64,000 nt of DNA, taken from assembly GCA_963828715.1 (NCBI GenBank), contig CAWHFX010000012.1, positions 102,149 to 166,148 of the forward strand. Direction: 5' to 3'. The position numbers and the translations under genes were made by a program. Positions 27,432-35,835 of this stretch are shown here, piece after piece. The notes under the pieces were generated by a model. It saw nothing but the letters and a program-made list of their open reading frames with translations, was not told where the DNA came from and made no database searches. The first letter of the stretch is position 1, and the number at the start of each line of letters is the position of its first letter. Source of the DNA: JAQGMV01 sp963828715. Lineage in GTDB: Bacteria; Pseudomonadota; Gammaproteobacteria; Burkholderiales; SG8-41.

Positions 27432-28116
27432 CGGCGACGCACAGCCGGTGCTCGCCTGCCGCGACGTGCAGAAAACGTACTACCAGGGCAACGTCGCGGT
27501 GCCGGTGCTGCTGGGCATTACGCTCGACGTGCAGCCCGGCGAGCGCGTGGCGATCGTCGGCGCGTCGGGATCGGGCAAGAGCACGCTCCTTCACCTGCTC
27601 GGCGGCCTCGACGTGCCTACGAGTGGTGAGATTCGCGTGCTCGGCGTCGATCTCCGCCGCCAGACCGAAAGCGAACGTGGAGAAACGCGCAACCGCGCGC
27701 TCGGCTTCGTTTACCAGTTCCATCATCTGCTGCCCGAGTTCTCCGCGCTGGAGAACGTCGCCATGCCGCTTCTCATCCGGCGGCAACCCAAAGGACAGGC
27801 GTACGAAGCGGCGGCCTCGATGCTGAAGGAAGTCGGCCTCGGACATCGCCTTACGCATACGCCGGGCGAACTTTCGGGCGGCGAACGCCAGCGGGCGGCG
27901 CTCGCGCGGGCGCTGGTTACCCGACCCGCGTGCGTGCTCGCCGACGAGCCGACGGGCAATCTGGACAGACATACCGCCGAGTCGGTGTTCGAGCTGATGC
28001 TGGGGCTGAACCGGACGCTCGGCACGAGCTTCGTGATCGTGACTCACGATCATGCGCTCGCTGCCCGCGCAAATCGCATCCTGAGTCTGGTGGACGGCGT
28101 GATTCAGGACGGATAA
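27424..28116 (+). CDS. lolD: Lipoprotein-releasing ABC transporter ATPase LolD
   Basis: 230 residues. Walker A is GASGSGKSTLLH (about 43-54), the Q-loop lies in FVYQFHHLLPEFSALENV, the signature is LSGGERQRAALARAL and Walker B is CVLADEPTGNLD with HD in VTHDHALAAR. The QFHHLLPEF sequence is characteristic of LolD. The ATG lies within the last codons of lolC/E, so the two are coupled. Its stop overlaps by 13 bp the 3' end of the convergent small-protein gene. Confidence 0.94.
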   Translation: MSSGDAQPVLACRDVQKTYYQGNVAVPVLLGITLDVQPGERVAIVGASGSGKSTLLHLLGGLDVPTSGEIRVLGVDLRRQTESERGETRNRALGFVYQFHHLLPEFSALENVAMPLLIRRQPKGQAYEAAASMLKEVGLGHRLTHTPGELSGGERQRAALARALVTRPACVLADEPTGNLDRHTAESVFELMLGLNRTLGTSFVIVTHDHALAARANRILSLVDGVIQDG

Positions 28117-28442
28117 GGGCCGTCCCTGCGTTCCGGGATCTGCAGCACGCCTTCCGCGGCGGCATCTTCGTAGAAGCGCGCATCATGCAGCGCCTGCGTA
28201 ATGACGAAATGCTGCGCCGACCGCTTGATCATGACCGGAATCACAGTGCCGACGGCGATAATCAGCACGCCGCTCCAGATCCAGCCGATGAGCGCAAGCG
28301 CCACACCCGTCCCGAGCACCGGAAGCATCACCAGCGGCAGCAGCAGGCGTGCGCTCACGAAACGTGCAGCGCGTGCACGGTCTATGTTCACGTGCATCGA
28401 GCCGGCGCGATAGGCCGCGACGAACTCGGCGTGGGATATCAA
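28104..28442 (-). CDS. Small two-helix membrane protein, function unknown
   Basis: About 112 residues if it starts at TTG 28442, whose TTGA overlaps the TGA of the DUF2062 gene. ATG 28484 or 28508 would give 126 or 134 residues with 46-70 bp overlap. The only strong features are two adjacent hydrophobic helices (LLLPLVMLPVLGTGVALALI and WSGVLIIAVGTVIPVMI) with short soluble ends, predicted inner membrane. I do not recognise the family. Position suggests co-transcription with the DUF2062 gene. Confidence 0.6.
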   Translation of the reverse strand: MISHAEFVAAYRAGSMHVNIDRARAARFVSARLLLPLVMLPVLGTGVALALIGWIWSGVLIIAVGTVIPVMIKRSAQHFVITQALHDARFYEDAAAEGVLQIPERRDGPYPS

Positions 28443-29005
28443 GGCGAAGCCCGCTGGGCCCGTCGCAACCGCCTGCGGCGCCATTCCATGCGTACGCGGA
28501 CGCGCCATGCCGCGTCGACCACGATGTAGCCTACGACGGCGAGAAGCACGGCGAGCAGCGGCAATCCGACAAGCAGGGGTTTCCCCACACTGGCGAGCCA
28601 GTCAAGCGCGGCGGGGATCCATTGCCGAAAGCCCTTGCCTTCGAGATCCAGCGCGATCGAAGGGAATTCCGCAGTGCCTTGAAACAGCGCGAGCTGTCCG
28701 AGCTTGAAAGCTGCGTAGTAGAGTGGAAGGATGGTCAGGGGGTTCGAGTACAGCGTCACGATCACCGCGATCGGCAGATTGACCTTGAAGCCGACCGAAA
28801 TCAGGGAGGCGGCAAAGAACTGGACCGGATTGCTGCCTGGAATGAGCCCCGCGAAGAGGCCGGCAGCAACGCCCCCGGCGACCGAACGCCGGTTCAAATG
28901 CCACAGGTTGTGATGCTGGAGCCATGGCCCGAGTCGCGCGACGTGTTTGTTCTGCCGAATCGTGTCATGGCTTGGCAGGAGTCTGCGGACGAGCTTTCGC
29001 GGCAT
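28439..29005 (-). CDS. DUF2062 membrane protein
   Basis: 188 residues with a DUF2062 core: HLNRRSVAGGVAAGLFAGLIPGSNPVQFFAASL (split here: VAGGVAAGLFAGLIPG and PVQFFAASLISVGFKVN) and SNPLTILPLYYAAFKLGQ. Three to four membrane helices and a basic Arg-rich C-terminal tail (RMEWRRRRLRRAQ) point to an inner-membrane protein with the tail inside. DUF2062 proteins have no established function; some are fused to glycosyltransferases. It is divergent from comEC and coupled to the small gene downstream. Confidence 0.85.
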   Translation of the reverse strand: MPRKLVRRLLPSHDTIRQNKHVARLGPWLQHHNLWHLNRRSVAGGVAAGLFAGLIPGSNPVQFFAASLISVGFKVNLPIAVIVTLYSNPLTILPLYYAAFKLGQLALFQGTAEFPSIALDLEGKGFRQWIPAALDWLASVGKPLLVGLPLLAVLLAVVGYIVVDAAWRVRVRMEWRRRRLRRAQRASP

Positions 29006-29091
29006 CGGGATGATCGAACGAACGACTCAATCATTGTAACGAATCGTCTGCCCGTCACCGGCCTCGTGCGTTAAGCCTGGAAGGGAGGCGT

Positions 29092-31554
29092 GTGGCCATG
29101 CGCGGCTGCATCGTGCTGTTTGCCGCCGGCGTGTGGCTGCTCCAGCGGCAGGCTGAATTGCCGGAAATGCGACTCGCGTGGCTGCTGGTGCTGTGCGTGC
29201 CGTTGCTCGTACTGCTGCGATCCAGGTCGCGCGGCATTCGTTCCGTTGCGCGAGCCCTGCTCACGATCGCGGCACTTGCGGCGGGCTTCCTCTGGGCCGC
29301 GGGGCTTGCGCATTGGCGGATGCAGGACACATTGCCAGAAGCGTGGGAAGGCCGCGACATCGAATTGACCGGCGTCGTCGCAACGCTTCCGCAGCCGTTC
29401 GACCGCAGCATGCGCTTCGACTTCGACGTCGAGCAGGTCTTCACGCCGGGGGCACGAGTACCCCTTCGCATCGGCCTGGCCTGGTGGGGGCGCGCGGAAG
29501 AACTGCCCGACGTGCACGCGGGCGAACGCTGGCGGCTCACCGTGCGTTTGAAGCGCCCGCACGGCACGGCGAATCCGCACGGCTTCGATTTCGAGGGCTC
29601 ACTGCTCGAACGCGGCGTTCGTGCCACCGGTTATGTGCGTCCGCGCAGCGTCGCCGAGCGCTTATCCGCGATGGTGCATCAGCCAGCTTACTGGGTCGAG
29701 GCCACGCGTGAACGGCTGCGCGATCGCATTCTGGCGGCGCTCGCCGAACGTGAGTACGCCGGCGTCATCGCTGCGCTCGTAATGGGCGATCAGCGTGCGA
29801 TCACGCCCACGCAGTGGCAAACATTCACGCGCACCGGCGTGAATCACCTCATGAGCATCTCCGGCCTGCACGTCACCATGGTTTCCGGGCTCGCCTACAT
29901 GCTCATACTGACCCTGTGGCGCCGCAGTGCCGCGCTCACGGTGCGTCTTCCTGCACCCAAAGCCGCAGCCGCGGGCGGTCTCGCTGCAGCGTTCCTGTAC
30001 ACGCTGCTCGCGGGTTTCGCAGTTCCGGCGCAACGCACGCTTTACATGATCGCGGTGGTCGCGGTCGCGTTGTGGTGCGGTGCTGCATCGTCCGCCTCGC
30101 TCGTGCTCGCGCTGGCGTTACTCGTCGTGCTGCTGCTCGACCCGTGGGCGGTCCTGTCGGCGGGGTTCTGGCTGTCCTTCGGCGCGGTCGGCGCCATTCT
30201 TTTCGTCATGGTGAACAGGGTCGCCCAACCGCATTGGCTCGAAGGATGGCTGCGTACGCAAACGGCCGTGACGATTGCGCTCCTGCCGCTGCTCCTCGCG
30301 TTGTTCCAGCAGGTTTCGCTGATATCGCCTCTCGCGAACGCGTTCGCGATTCCGCTGGTGAGCCTGGTGATCGTCCCGCTCGCACTCGTGGGCGTCGTAT
30401 TGCCATTCGATCTCGTGCTGGTGTTGGCGCATGCGATCATGGCCGCGACGATGTGGCTCCTGGAGTGGATGAGCGCGTTGCCCCAGTCTGTGTGGGAGCA
30501 GCACGCACCTCCGGCCTGGGCATTGGTGCTGGGTGTCGTAGGCGCGCTCTGGATGATTCTTCCGCGCGGCGTACCCAGTCGATGGCTCGGCGCAGTGGCA
30601 TGCCTTCCGCTCTTCTTTGCGTTACCGCCTCAGCCCGAGCCGGGAGAACTGCGCATGACGGTGCTCGACGTAGGGCAGGGGCTCGCGGCGATTCTGCAGA
30701 CGCGCGAACACGCGCTGGTCTACGACGCGGGACCCGCATTCGGACCGCTGCTGGACAGTGGCAATCGAATCGTCCTCCCTTATCTGAGGGCGACCGGCGT
30801 GCGCCGACTCGACGCTCTGATCGTCAGTCATGACGACACGGACCATTCGGGCGGCGCCGCATCGGTGCTGCAGGCGGTGCCGGTGCGCTCGCTTCTCAGC
30901 TCGCTCTCGCCCCTGGATCCGCTGCTCTTCATCGCCGATCGCGCGGTGCAGTGTCGTACAGGCCAAAGCTGGGAATGGGACGGCGTACGGTTCGAGATTC
31001 TTCATCCGACGGCAGCGAGCTACGTCGAGCGCCTGAAGAGCAACGACCGGGGTTGCGTGCTGAAGGTGACATCGCCGGGCGGCAGCGTGCTGCTCCCCGG
31101 AGACATCGAGCGCTCAAGCGAAGAGCGGCTCGTTGCGGCAGACGCTGCTTTACGAGCCGACATACTGATAGCGCCGCATCATGGCAGCACGACGTCCTCG
31201 ACCTCGCAGTTCGTGCAGGCCGTGAGGCCGGACTCGGTCATTTTCGCGGCGGGATACCGCAATCGTTTCGGACATCCGCACCCGGATGTCGTGGAACGAT
31301 GGCGCGCGATCGGTGCGAAGCTCTACCGAACTGACCGCGACGGCGCGATTTCCGTGAGGATTCCGGCGGCGGGGCCGGTCAAGATCGAGCGGTATCGCGC
31401 TCTGTATCGGCGCTATTGGTTGGATCCTCCGGGAGACGAGCCCGGAATCGCAGAGGAAGCAGCGTCCGGGTCCGAAGCGGAAGCAGGCCCGACGGTTGCA
31501 TCCTGCGGCCCGTTATTCACTGACCGAGAGGAACGACCATGCTCTACACACTGA
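29092..31554 (+). CDS. comEC: DNA internalization-related competence protein ComEC/Rec2
   Basis: About 820 residues. The GTG at 29092 and ATG at 29098 both follow a strong GGAAGGGAGG site. Domains: an N-terminal DUF4131/OB-like part, the ComEC membrane channel with about ten helices (MGDQRAITPTQWQTFTRTGVNHLMSISGLH contains the VNHLMSISGLH signature), and a C-terminal metallo-beta-lactamase domain with SHDDTDHSGG, LLPGDIE and PHHGSTTSS. It forms the inner-membrane pore for single-stranded DNA in natural transformation; the MBL domain degrades one strand. Divergent from the DUF2062 gene, with a tiny membrane protein overlapping its end. Confidence 0.95.
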   Translation: MAMRGCIVLFAAGVWLLQRQAELPEMRLAWLLVLCVPLLVLLRSRSRGIRSVARALLTIAALAAGFLWAAGLAHWRMQDTLPEAWEGRDIELTGVVATLPQPFDRSMRFDFDVEQVFTPGARVPLRIGLAWWGRAEELPDVHAGERWRLTVRLKRPHGTANPHGFDFEGSLLERGVRATGYVRPRSVAERLSAMVHQPAYWVEATRERLRDRILAALAEREYAGVIAALVMGDQRAITPTQWQTFTRTGVNHLMSISGLHVTMVSGLAYMLILTLWRRSAALTVRLPAPKAAAAGGLAAAFLYTLLAGFAVPAQRTLYMIAVVAVALWCGAASSASLVLALALLVVLLLDPWAVLSAGFWLSFGAVGAILFVMVNRVAQPHWLEGWLRTQTAVTIALLPLLLALFQQVSLISPLANAFAIPLVSLVIVPLALVGVVLPFDLVLVLAHAIMAATMWLLEWMSALPQSVWEQHAPPAWALVLGVVGALWMILPRGVPSRWLGAVACLPLFFALPPQPEPGELRMTVLDVGQGLAAILQTREHALVYDAGPAFGPLLDSGNRIVLPYLRATGVRRLDALIVSHDDTDHSGGAASVLQAVPVRSLLSSLSPLDPLLFIADRAVQCRTGQSWEWDGVRFEILHPTAASYVERLKSNDRGCVLKVTSPGGSVLLPGDIERSSEERLVAADAALRADILIAPHHGSTTSSTSQFVQAVRPDSVIFAAGYRNRFGHPHPDVVERWRAIGAKLYRTDRDGAISVRIPAAGPVKIERYRALYRRYWLDPPGDEPGIAEEAASGSEAEAGPTVASCGPLFTDREERPCSTH

Positions 31555-31697
31555 TCGTTGTCTTGCTCGTGTTGTGGTTGTTGGGCCTCGCGACGTCCTA
31601 TACGCTGGGCGGCCTGATACATGCACTGCTGGTAATCGCGGTCGTGATATTGGTGTTCCAGCTTTTGAGCGGACGGCGCGGTCCGCCCGTGCCTTAA
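31539..31697 (+). CDS. 52-residue membrane protein, lmo0937/DUF5670-like
   Basis: Starts at ATG 31539 inside the last codons of comEC (different frame) and ends at TAA 31695-31697. GAGAGGAA upstream is a reasonable ribosome-binding site. The sequence is nearly all hydrophobic: MLYTLIVVLLVLWLLGLATS, then YTLGGLIHALLVIAVVILVF and a short basic tail, giving two membrane helices. The LYTLIVVLLVLWLLG...GGLIHLLLVIAVVVLL pattern is that of the small lmo0937 family found near stress genes. It is too short for standard gene calls. Confidence 0.8.
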   Translation: MLYTLIVVLLVLWLLGLATSYTLGGLIHALLVIAVVILVFQLLSGRRGPPVP

Positions 31698-31717
31698 AGC
31701 GGGCGCATTACCGCCGC

Positions 31718-32146
31718 TCACGCGACGAACGCGTGTCCGGCGTCCCGGCTGCGCCGGATCAGGCTGGTCAGCCCTGCAGGGAGGTACTCTTCCGGTTGCC
31801 GCTCGTCTTCCGACCTCGCAGCGCGCTGGGTGCTGCTGCTGGTGCTCGTCTGGGCTGGGCGCTGCTCGTGCACGAGTGCTTTGAGCAGGTGCGACGGATG
31901 AAACATCACGACGCGGCGCGCCGATACCGGAATCATTTCGCCTGTCTTGGGATTGCGACCCGGCCGGCTGTTCTTGTTGCGCAGACAGAAAACGCCGAAG
32001 CCGGACAACTTCACCGTTGCGCCTTTCTCGAGCTCGCCCGAGATTTCGTCGAAGAACGACATCACGATCTCCGCGGCCTCGCGCTTGTTCACGCCGAGGT
32101 TCTCGTGCAGCAGATTGGCGAGGTCGGCTTTGGTGATAGTAGACAT
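31718..32146 (-). CDS. ihfA: Integration host factor alpha subunit, with C-terminal extension
   Basis: 142 residues from ATG 32146, chosen because GGGAGGA lies 5 nt upstream (a longer frame starts at 32167). Residues 1 to about 96 are a full IHF-alpha: TKADLANLLHENLGVNKREA, VKLSGFGVFCLRNKNSRPGR, NPKTGEMIPVSARRVVMFH. The proline arm tip GRNPKTG is intact. IHF bends DNA in recombination, replication and sigma-54 transcription. A further 45 residues, rich in Ser/Thr/Arg/Gln, are not part of normal IhfA. It is not in the usual pheT-ihfA position, so it may be a second IHF-alpha copy. Confidence 0.88.
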   Translation of the reverse strand: MSTITKADLANLLHENLGVNKREAAEIVMSFFDEISGELEKGATVKLSGFGVFCLRNKNSRPGRNPKTGEMIPVSARRVVMFHPSHLLKALVHEQRPAQTSTSSSTQRAARSEDERQPEEYLPAGLTSLIRRSRDAGHAFVA

Positions 32147-32494
32147 CGAATCCTCCCGGCTAACCATTGGCTCTCATTCTTCTACAAGGTTGCGTTGCGA
32201 AGCAAGCACTCGGTGAGTACGGGATCGATGTGCGCGCTGCGCTTGACTGCGCGTGCCGCTTGCACTACTCGCACGCGTTTCTGCGATGGGAGCTCTCGCA
32301 CTGCCGCGCTCGCGTTTGGATTGCCGGGTGTTCTCGTACGAGTGAATCGGGTTCGCGCGCGGGCTGCGATGTGCCTTCGGCGAAGCAACGAGAGTGGCAG
32401 TTTCGCGTCATGACCCGCATCGGCCGTTTGGCTGGTGCATTCGGCGGCCGAGAGTTTGCGTAGGTCAGGGAATACCGGTTGCTTATCAACGTGC
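32147..32494. other. 348-bp intergenic region without a recognised gene
   Basis: Lies upstream of ihfA and before a small protein gene. Several overlapping frames are open, but none has a known motif or a ribosome-binding site. The sequence is C/G and CG-dinucleotide rich in the middle and more AT-rich near the ihfA start, where the ihfA promoter is expected. Confidence 0.5.
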
Positions 32495-32701
32495 ATGGGC
32501 AACTATTTCGCGTTCGACAGTCACCGTACCGATGCGGATCTCGTCCTCAGTTGGGAGTTTCTGGAAGGACCCGATCGCCGCTTCTTCTGGCGTGCCGTTG
32601 CCGCTGATGGCACGGTGAGTCATCAATCGCCTCAGACCTTCCGCTCGCTGGAGGCATGTGTTGCCGACGCGAGCCGTATCTGGATGCAAGTGCCGGAGTA
32701 G
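32495..32701 (+). CDS. Small hypothetical protein A, related to the one at 33789-34016
   Basis: 68 residues from ATG 32495; an in-frame extension to 32435 is unlikely. Sequence around FEGPDRRFFWRAVAADG and SHQSPQTFRSLEACVADASR shows the pattern WR-x(7-8)-S-x-x-F-x-x-x-x-x-C-V-x-D-A. The same pattern occurs in the small protein on the other side of yihY. A compact soluble domain of the DUF1508/YegP size is plausible, but I cannot name a family. Only 69 bp separate it from yihY on the same strand. Confidence 0.6.
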   Translation: MGNYFAFDSHRTDADLVLSWEFLEGPDRRFFWRAVAADGTVSHQSPQTFRSLEACVADASRIWMQVPE

Positions 32702-32770
32702 AACACGTAGAGCCGGACCGCGCGGTGTGCGGGCGGTCGGCTTTCCCGCGCGCGAATCCCAGGATCGGCT

Positions 32771-33697
32771 GTGGGGAACAGGACGGGCGTGGCTCTGAAG
32801 CTCAAAGCGCTGTGGGTCCTCGCCCTGCGTGCATTCGGTGCGTGGACGGACGACTACGCGTCGAGCATGGGGGCGGCGTTGTCCTATTATGCGTTGTTCT
32901 CGATTGCGCCGTTGCTGATTGTCGTGATTGCGGTAGCCGGTCTGGTCCTCGGGCCGGACGCGGTGCGCGGTGAAATCTTTGCGCAGTTGCGGGGGCTGTT
33001 CGGCGACGATGCCGCTCGTGCAATCGAACAACTGCTGCGCAGTGCGCATCGGCCGACGGAAGGGATCATCGCCGCCCTGTTCAGCACCGTACTGCTGGTG
33101 ATCGGCGCGACGACGGTGATCGTGGAGTTGCAGAACGATCTCGATCGCATCTGGCACGCGCCGGCACAGCAACGCAGCGGGATCCTGTCGCTGCTCTGGT
33201 CTCGCCTCGCTTCGTTCGCGATGGTGCTCGGCATCGCATTCCTGCTCATCGTTTCGCTCGTGGTGAGCGCCGCGCTGGCGGTGCTGGGACGGTGGTGGAG
33301 CGCGTGGTTCGGCGGCTGGGAAATACTGGCTCACGTGCTCGATCTTGTGGCGAGCTTCGGCTTCACGACGGTGCTGTTCGCGATGATCTACAAGATCGTT
33401 CCGCGTGTACGTATTCAGTGGCACGACGTGTGGGTCGGCGCTGCTGTGACCGCGCTGCTCTTCGCGGTGGGCAAAGTCCTGATCGGCGTGTACCTCGGGA
33501 AGAGCGACGTGACCTCGCCGTTCGGCGCGGCGGGATCGCTCGTGCTGGTCATGATCTGGGTCTATTACTCCGCCCAGATTTTTCTCATCGGCGCGGAATT
33601 CACGTGGGTTTACGCACACGAATACGGCTCGCGGCGCGGTATGCCACCGCCCAATCGCGAGCGGCTCGACAGACCACGGAAGGTACCCGGCTCCTGA
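32771..33697 (+). CDS. YihY/UPF0761 (BrkB-like) inner-membrane protein
   Basis: 308 residues, probably from GTG 32771 (AGGATCGGCT upstream) or GTG 32789. YihY/virulence-factor-BrkB family: DDYASSMGAALSYYALFSIAPLLIV near the N-terminus and WVYYSAQIFLIGAEFTWVYAHEYG near the C-terminus are diagnostic. About six transmembrane helices. The family was once confused with ribonuclease BN; its true role is unknown, perhaps transport or export. It is flanked by two related tiny genes. Confidence 0.92.
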   Translation: MGNRTGVALKLKALWVLALRAFGAWTDDYASSMGAALSYYALFSIAPLLIVVIAVAGLVLGPDAVRGEIFAQLRGLFGDDAARAIEQLLRSAHRPTEGIIAALFSTVLLVIGATTVIVELQNDLDRIWHAPAQQRSGILSLLWSRLASFAMVLGIAFLLIVSLVVSAALAVLGRWWSAWFGGWEILAHVLDLVASFGFTTVLFAMIYKIVPRVRIQWHDVWVGAAVTALLFAVGKVLIGVYLGKSDVTSPFGAAGSLVLVMIWVYYSAQIFLIGAEFTWVYAHEYGSRRGMPPPNRERLDRPRKVPGS

Positions 33698-33788
33698 GCG
33701 TATCGCTCGCTACCGCGTCAATTCAATTCTTATATCCGGTCACGCCGCGCGGCGCAGACCGCGCGCCGCCCAGATTCCGCATCGGACC

Positions 33789-34016
33789 TTACGATTCGGT
33801 TACATTCCGCCGGCGCGACGACGTCCGGGTGCGCGCAGTCTGAGCGTTCGGAGAGGCATTGGTGCGCCCTCGCTGCGGCACATAGCCATGGCGGGCGGCG
33901 TCCTCTACACATTCATCGAACGCTGCGAAGTTGCGTGAGCTCTCGGTGATGTCGTGACGGTCGATGCAGCGCCAGATCCAGCTGTCGTCGTAGCGTTGAA
34001 AGAAGTCCCAGGTCAC
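33789..34016 (-). CDS. Small hypothetical protein B, related to the one at 32495-32701
   Basis: 75 residues from GTG 34016, chosen because AAGGGGAGGT lies about 6 nt upstream; the open frame to 34082 lacks such a site. The core VTWDFFQRYDDSWIWRCIDR then SSRNFAAFDECVEDAARHGY has the same WR...S..F.....CV.DA pattern as protein A across yihY. The last 25 residues are Arg/Thr/Ser rich and look unstructured. Function unknown. Confidence 0.65.
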   Translation of the reverse strand: MTWDFFQRYDDSWIWRCIDRHDITESSRNFAAFDECVEDAARHGYVPQRGRTNASPNAQTARTRTSSRRRNVTES

Positions 34017-34427
34017 GCGTGACCTCCCCTTGTGGTCCGTTCTCTTCGCGGCGTCCGCATGCCAGCTCCTCCCTCGTGCCACAAATTATTGATTCTCAGG
34101 AGCTCTCGTGTGCGGCTCTCGTGTACTTGCGCGAGCGATGTTGTCGCAACGTTTCCCGTTGGTCAAATCAAAAAGTTTGAAGCGCGCAAAAAGAAATCAC
34201 TTGCTGAAACATCCACACCGCTCCTCCGGCGTTGCAGCTCGCAGCTGCGCTGCCTGCGGGCGCAACGACAGCGCTGAAAGTCGCGGCAACTCAAAGCAAC
34301 TACGGTGTCTGAAGTTTGACGCGTGCTACAATCGCAAGCGGTTCTATTTCTGCTGATTGCAGATGCAGAAACCTGATCCGGAAACAGAAAATCGAAGCTC
34401 AGGTTCGGCGCGCTGCTGCGCGATCAC
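34017..34427. other. 411-bp intergenic region upstream of surE
   Basis: A relatively AT-rich stretch (34150-34230, with runs such as CAAAAAGTTTG) in otherwise GC-rich DNA. No convincing gene. It carries a candidate extended -10 promoter for surE-pcm-nlpD near 34324. The AT-rich part could be a nucleoid-protein site or upstream activating region (inference). Confidence 0.5.
34324..34332 (+). promoter_or_regulatory. Candidate extended -10 promoter of surE-pcm-nlpD
   Basis: TGCTACAAT, an extended -10 (TGn + TACAAT), lies 96 nt before the surE ATG. The corresponding -35 (GGTGTC at 34304) is weak, as is usual for extended -10 promoters. Confidence 0.4.
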
Positions 34428-35177
34428 ATGCGCATTCTGGTGAGCAATGATGACGGCTACTTCGCTCCGGGCATCATGGCGCTTGCCACGGCGCTTTCGG
34501 CATGCGCCGAAGTGACAGTGGTGGCGCCGGAGCGTGACCGCAGCGGCGCAAGCAACTCGCTTACGCTCGACCGGCCCTTGAGCGTCCGACGCGCGGCAAA
34601 TGGCTATCTGTATGTGAACGGCACACCCACGGACTGTGTGCATCTTGCCGTCACCGGACTTCTCGAGGATCTGCCCGATGTCGTCGTCTCCGGCATCAAT
34701 TACGGCGCCAACATGGGCGATGACACGATCTACTCCGGCACCGTCGCTGCGGCGACCGAGGGCTTTTTGCTCGGCATTCCTTCCGTGGCCATTTCGCTCG
34801 TGGCCGAAGGCGGCGGACACTTCGAGACGGCTGCGCGCATCGCTCGTGAGCTGGTAGAGCGGTTTCGCTCATCTCCGCTCGACCAACCCGTGCTGTTGAA
34901 CGTCAACGTACCCGATGTGCCCTACGAGCGGCTGCACGGCACGGCCGTGACGCGGCTCGGCAAGCGCCACAAAGCAGAACCGGTCGTGAAGTCGACGACA
35001 CCGCGAGGGGACGTCGTCTATTGGGTCGGCGCCGCGGGCGGTGCGCAGGACGCCGGTGAGGGTACCGATTTCCATGCGGCGCTCAACGGCATGGTGTCGA
35101 TTACGCCGTTGCAGGTCGATCTCACGCGCTACTCCCAACTGACGACGATCGTCGAGTGGGTGGGCGTCGCGCGATGA
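34428..35177 (+). CDS. surE: 5'/3'-nucleotidase SurE
   Basis: 249 residues. SurE is a metal-dependent survival-protein nucleotidase. The metal site is formed by NDDGYFAPG (residues 5-13), the Ser of RSGASNSLT and the Asn of SGINYGANMGDDTIYSGTVAA. It hydrolyses nucleoside 5'/3'-monophosphates and short polyphosphate. The stop overlaps the pcm start (ATGA), giving the conserved surE-pcm-nlpD order. Confidence 0.95.
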   Translation: MRILVSNDDGYFAPGIMALATALSACAEVTVVAPERDRSGASNSLTLDRPLSVRRAANGYLYVNGTPTDCVHLAVTGLLEDLPDVVVSGINYGANMGDDTIYSGTVAAATEGFLLGIPSVAISLVAEGGGHFETAARIARELVERFRSSPLDQPVLLNVNVPDVPYERLHGTAVTRLGKRHKAEPVVKSTTPRGDVVYWVGAAGGAQDAGEGTDFHAALNGMVSITPLQVDLTRYSQLTTIVEWVGVAR

Positions 35178-35833
35178 CGGCGCAGCATACGGGCATCGGC
35201 ATGACCTCGCAGCGCACGCGGCTGCGCCTGGTCGAGCGCCTGCGTGCCCAGGGCATACGCGACGAGGTCGTCCTCGGGGTGATCGGGCAAATGCCGCGGC
35301 ATCTGTTCATCGATGAGGCGCTCGCAAGCCGCGCGTACGACGACATCTCGCTGCCCGTCGGCTTCGGGCAGACGATTTCGAGCCCGCACACGGTTGCGCG
35401 CATGACTGAGCTCGCGCGCGCGGGCGGCAAGTTGAACAAGGTGCTCGAAATCGGAACCGGATGCGGGTATCAGGCGGCCGTTCTGGCGCGCGTCGCGAAG
35501 GAGGTGTACTCGATCGAGCGTGTTGCGGAACTGCTTGCGCGCGCGCGAAAGAACCTGCGTGAGCTGCGCGTCGCCAACGTGCGGCTGCGCCATTGCGACG
35601 GCGTGTCGGGCATGCCCGAGGTGGCGCCGTTCGATGCGATCGTGATGACGGCCGCGACCACGCATGTGCCGCGCGAGCTCATCGATCAGCTCGTCGTGGG
35701 TGGTAGAATCGTGCTGCCTATTGCGCGCAACGGCGAACAGCGCCTTTGTGTAATCGAACGCTCAGCGCACGGATATATCGAAAAGAAGATGGACACCGTC
35801 AGGTTCGTCCCGTTGCTGCCGGGTCTCGCCTAG
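35174..35833 (+). CDS. pcm: Protein-L-isoaspartate O-methyltransferase
   Basis: 219 residues from ATG 35174, in the ATGA overlap with surE. The catalytic Ser/His region is GFGQTISSPHTVARM, and the SAM-binding motif I is VLEIGTGCGYQAAVLA. Motif III is GGRIVLPI. It methylates isoaspartyl residues so that damaged proteins can be repaired. 2 bp separate it from nlpD. Confidence 0.95.
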   Translation: MTAQHTGIGMTSQRTRLRLVERLRAQGIRDEVVLGVIGQMPRHLFIDEALASRAYDDISLPVGFGQTISSPHTVARMTELARAGGKLNKVLEIGTGCGYQAAVLARVAKEVYSIERVAELLARARKNLRELRVANVRLRHCDGVSGMPEVAPFDAIVMTAATTHVPRELIDQLVVGGRIVLPIARNGEQRLCVIERSAHGYIEKKMDTVRFVPLLPGLA

Positions 35834-35835
35834 CC

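Noticed and set aside
34032..34356. Two overlapping small frames upstream of surE
   Set aside because: No ribosome-binding site or motif; sequence is an AT-richer promoter region.
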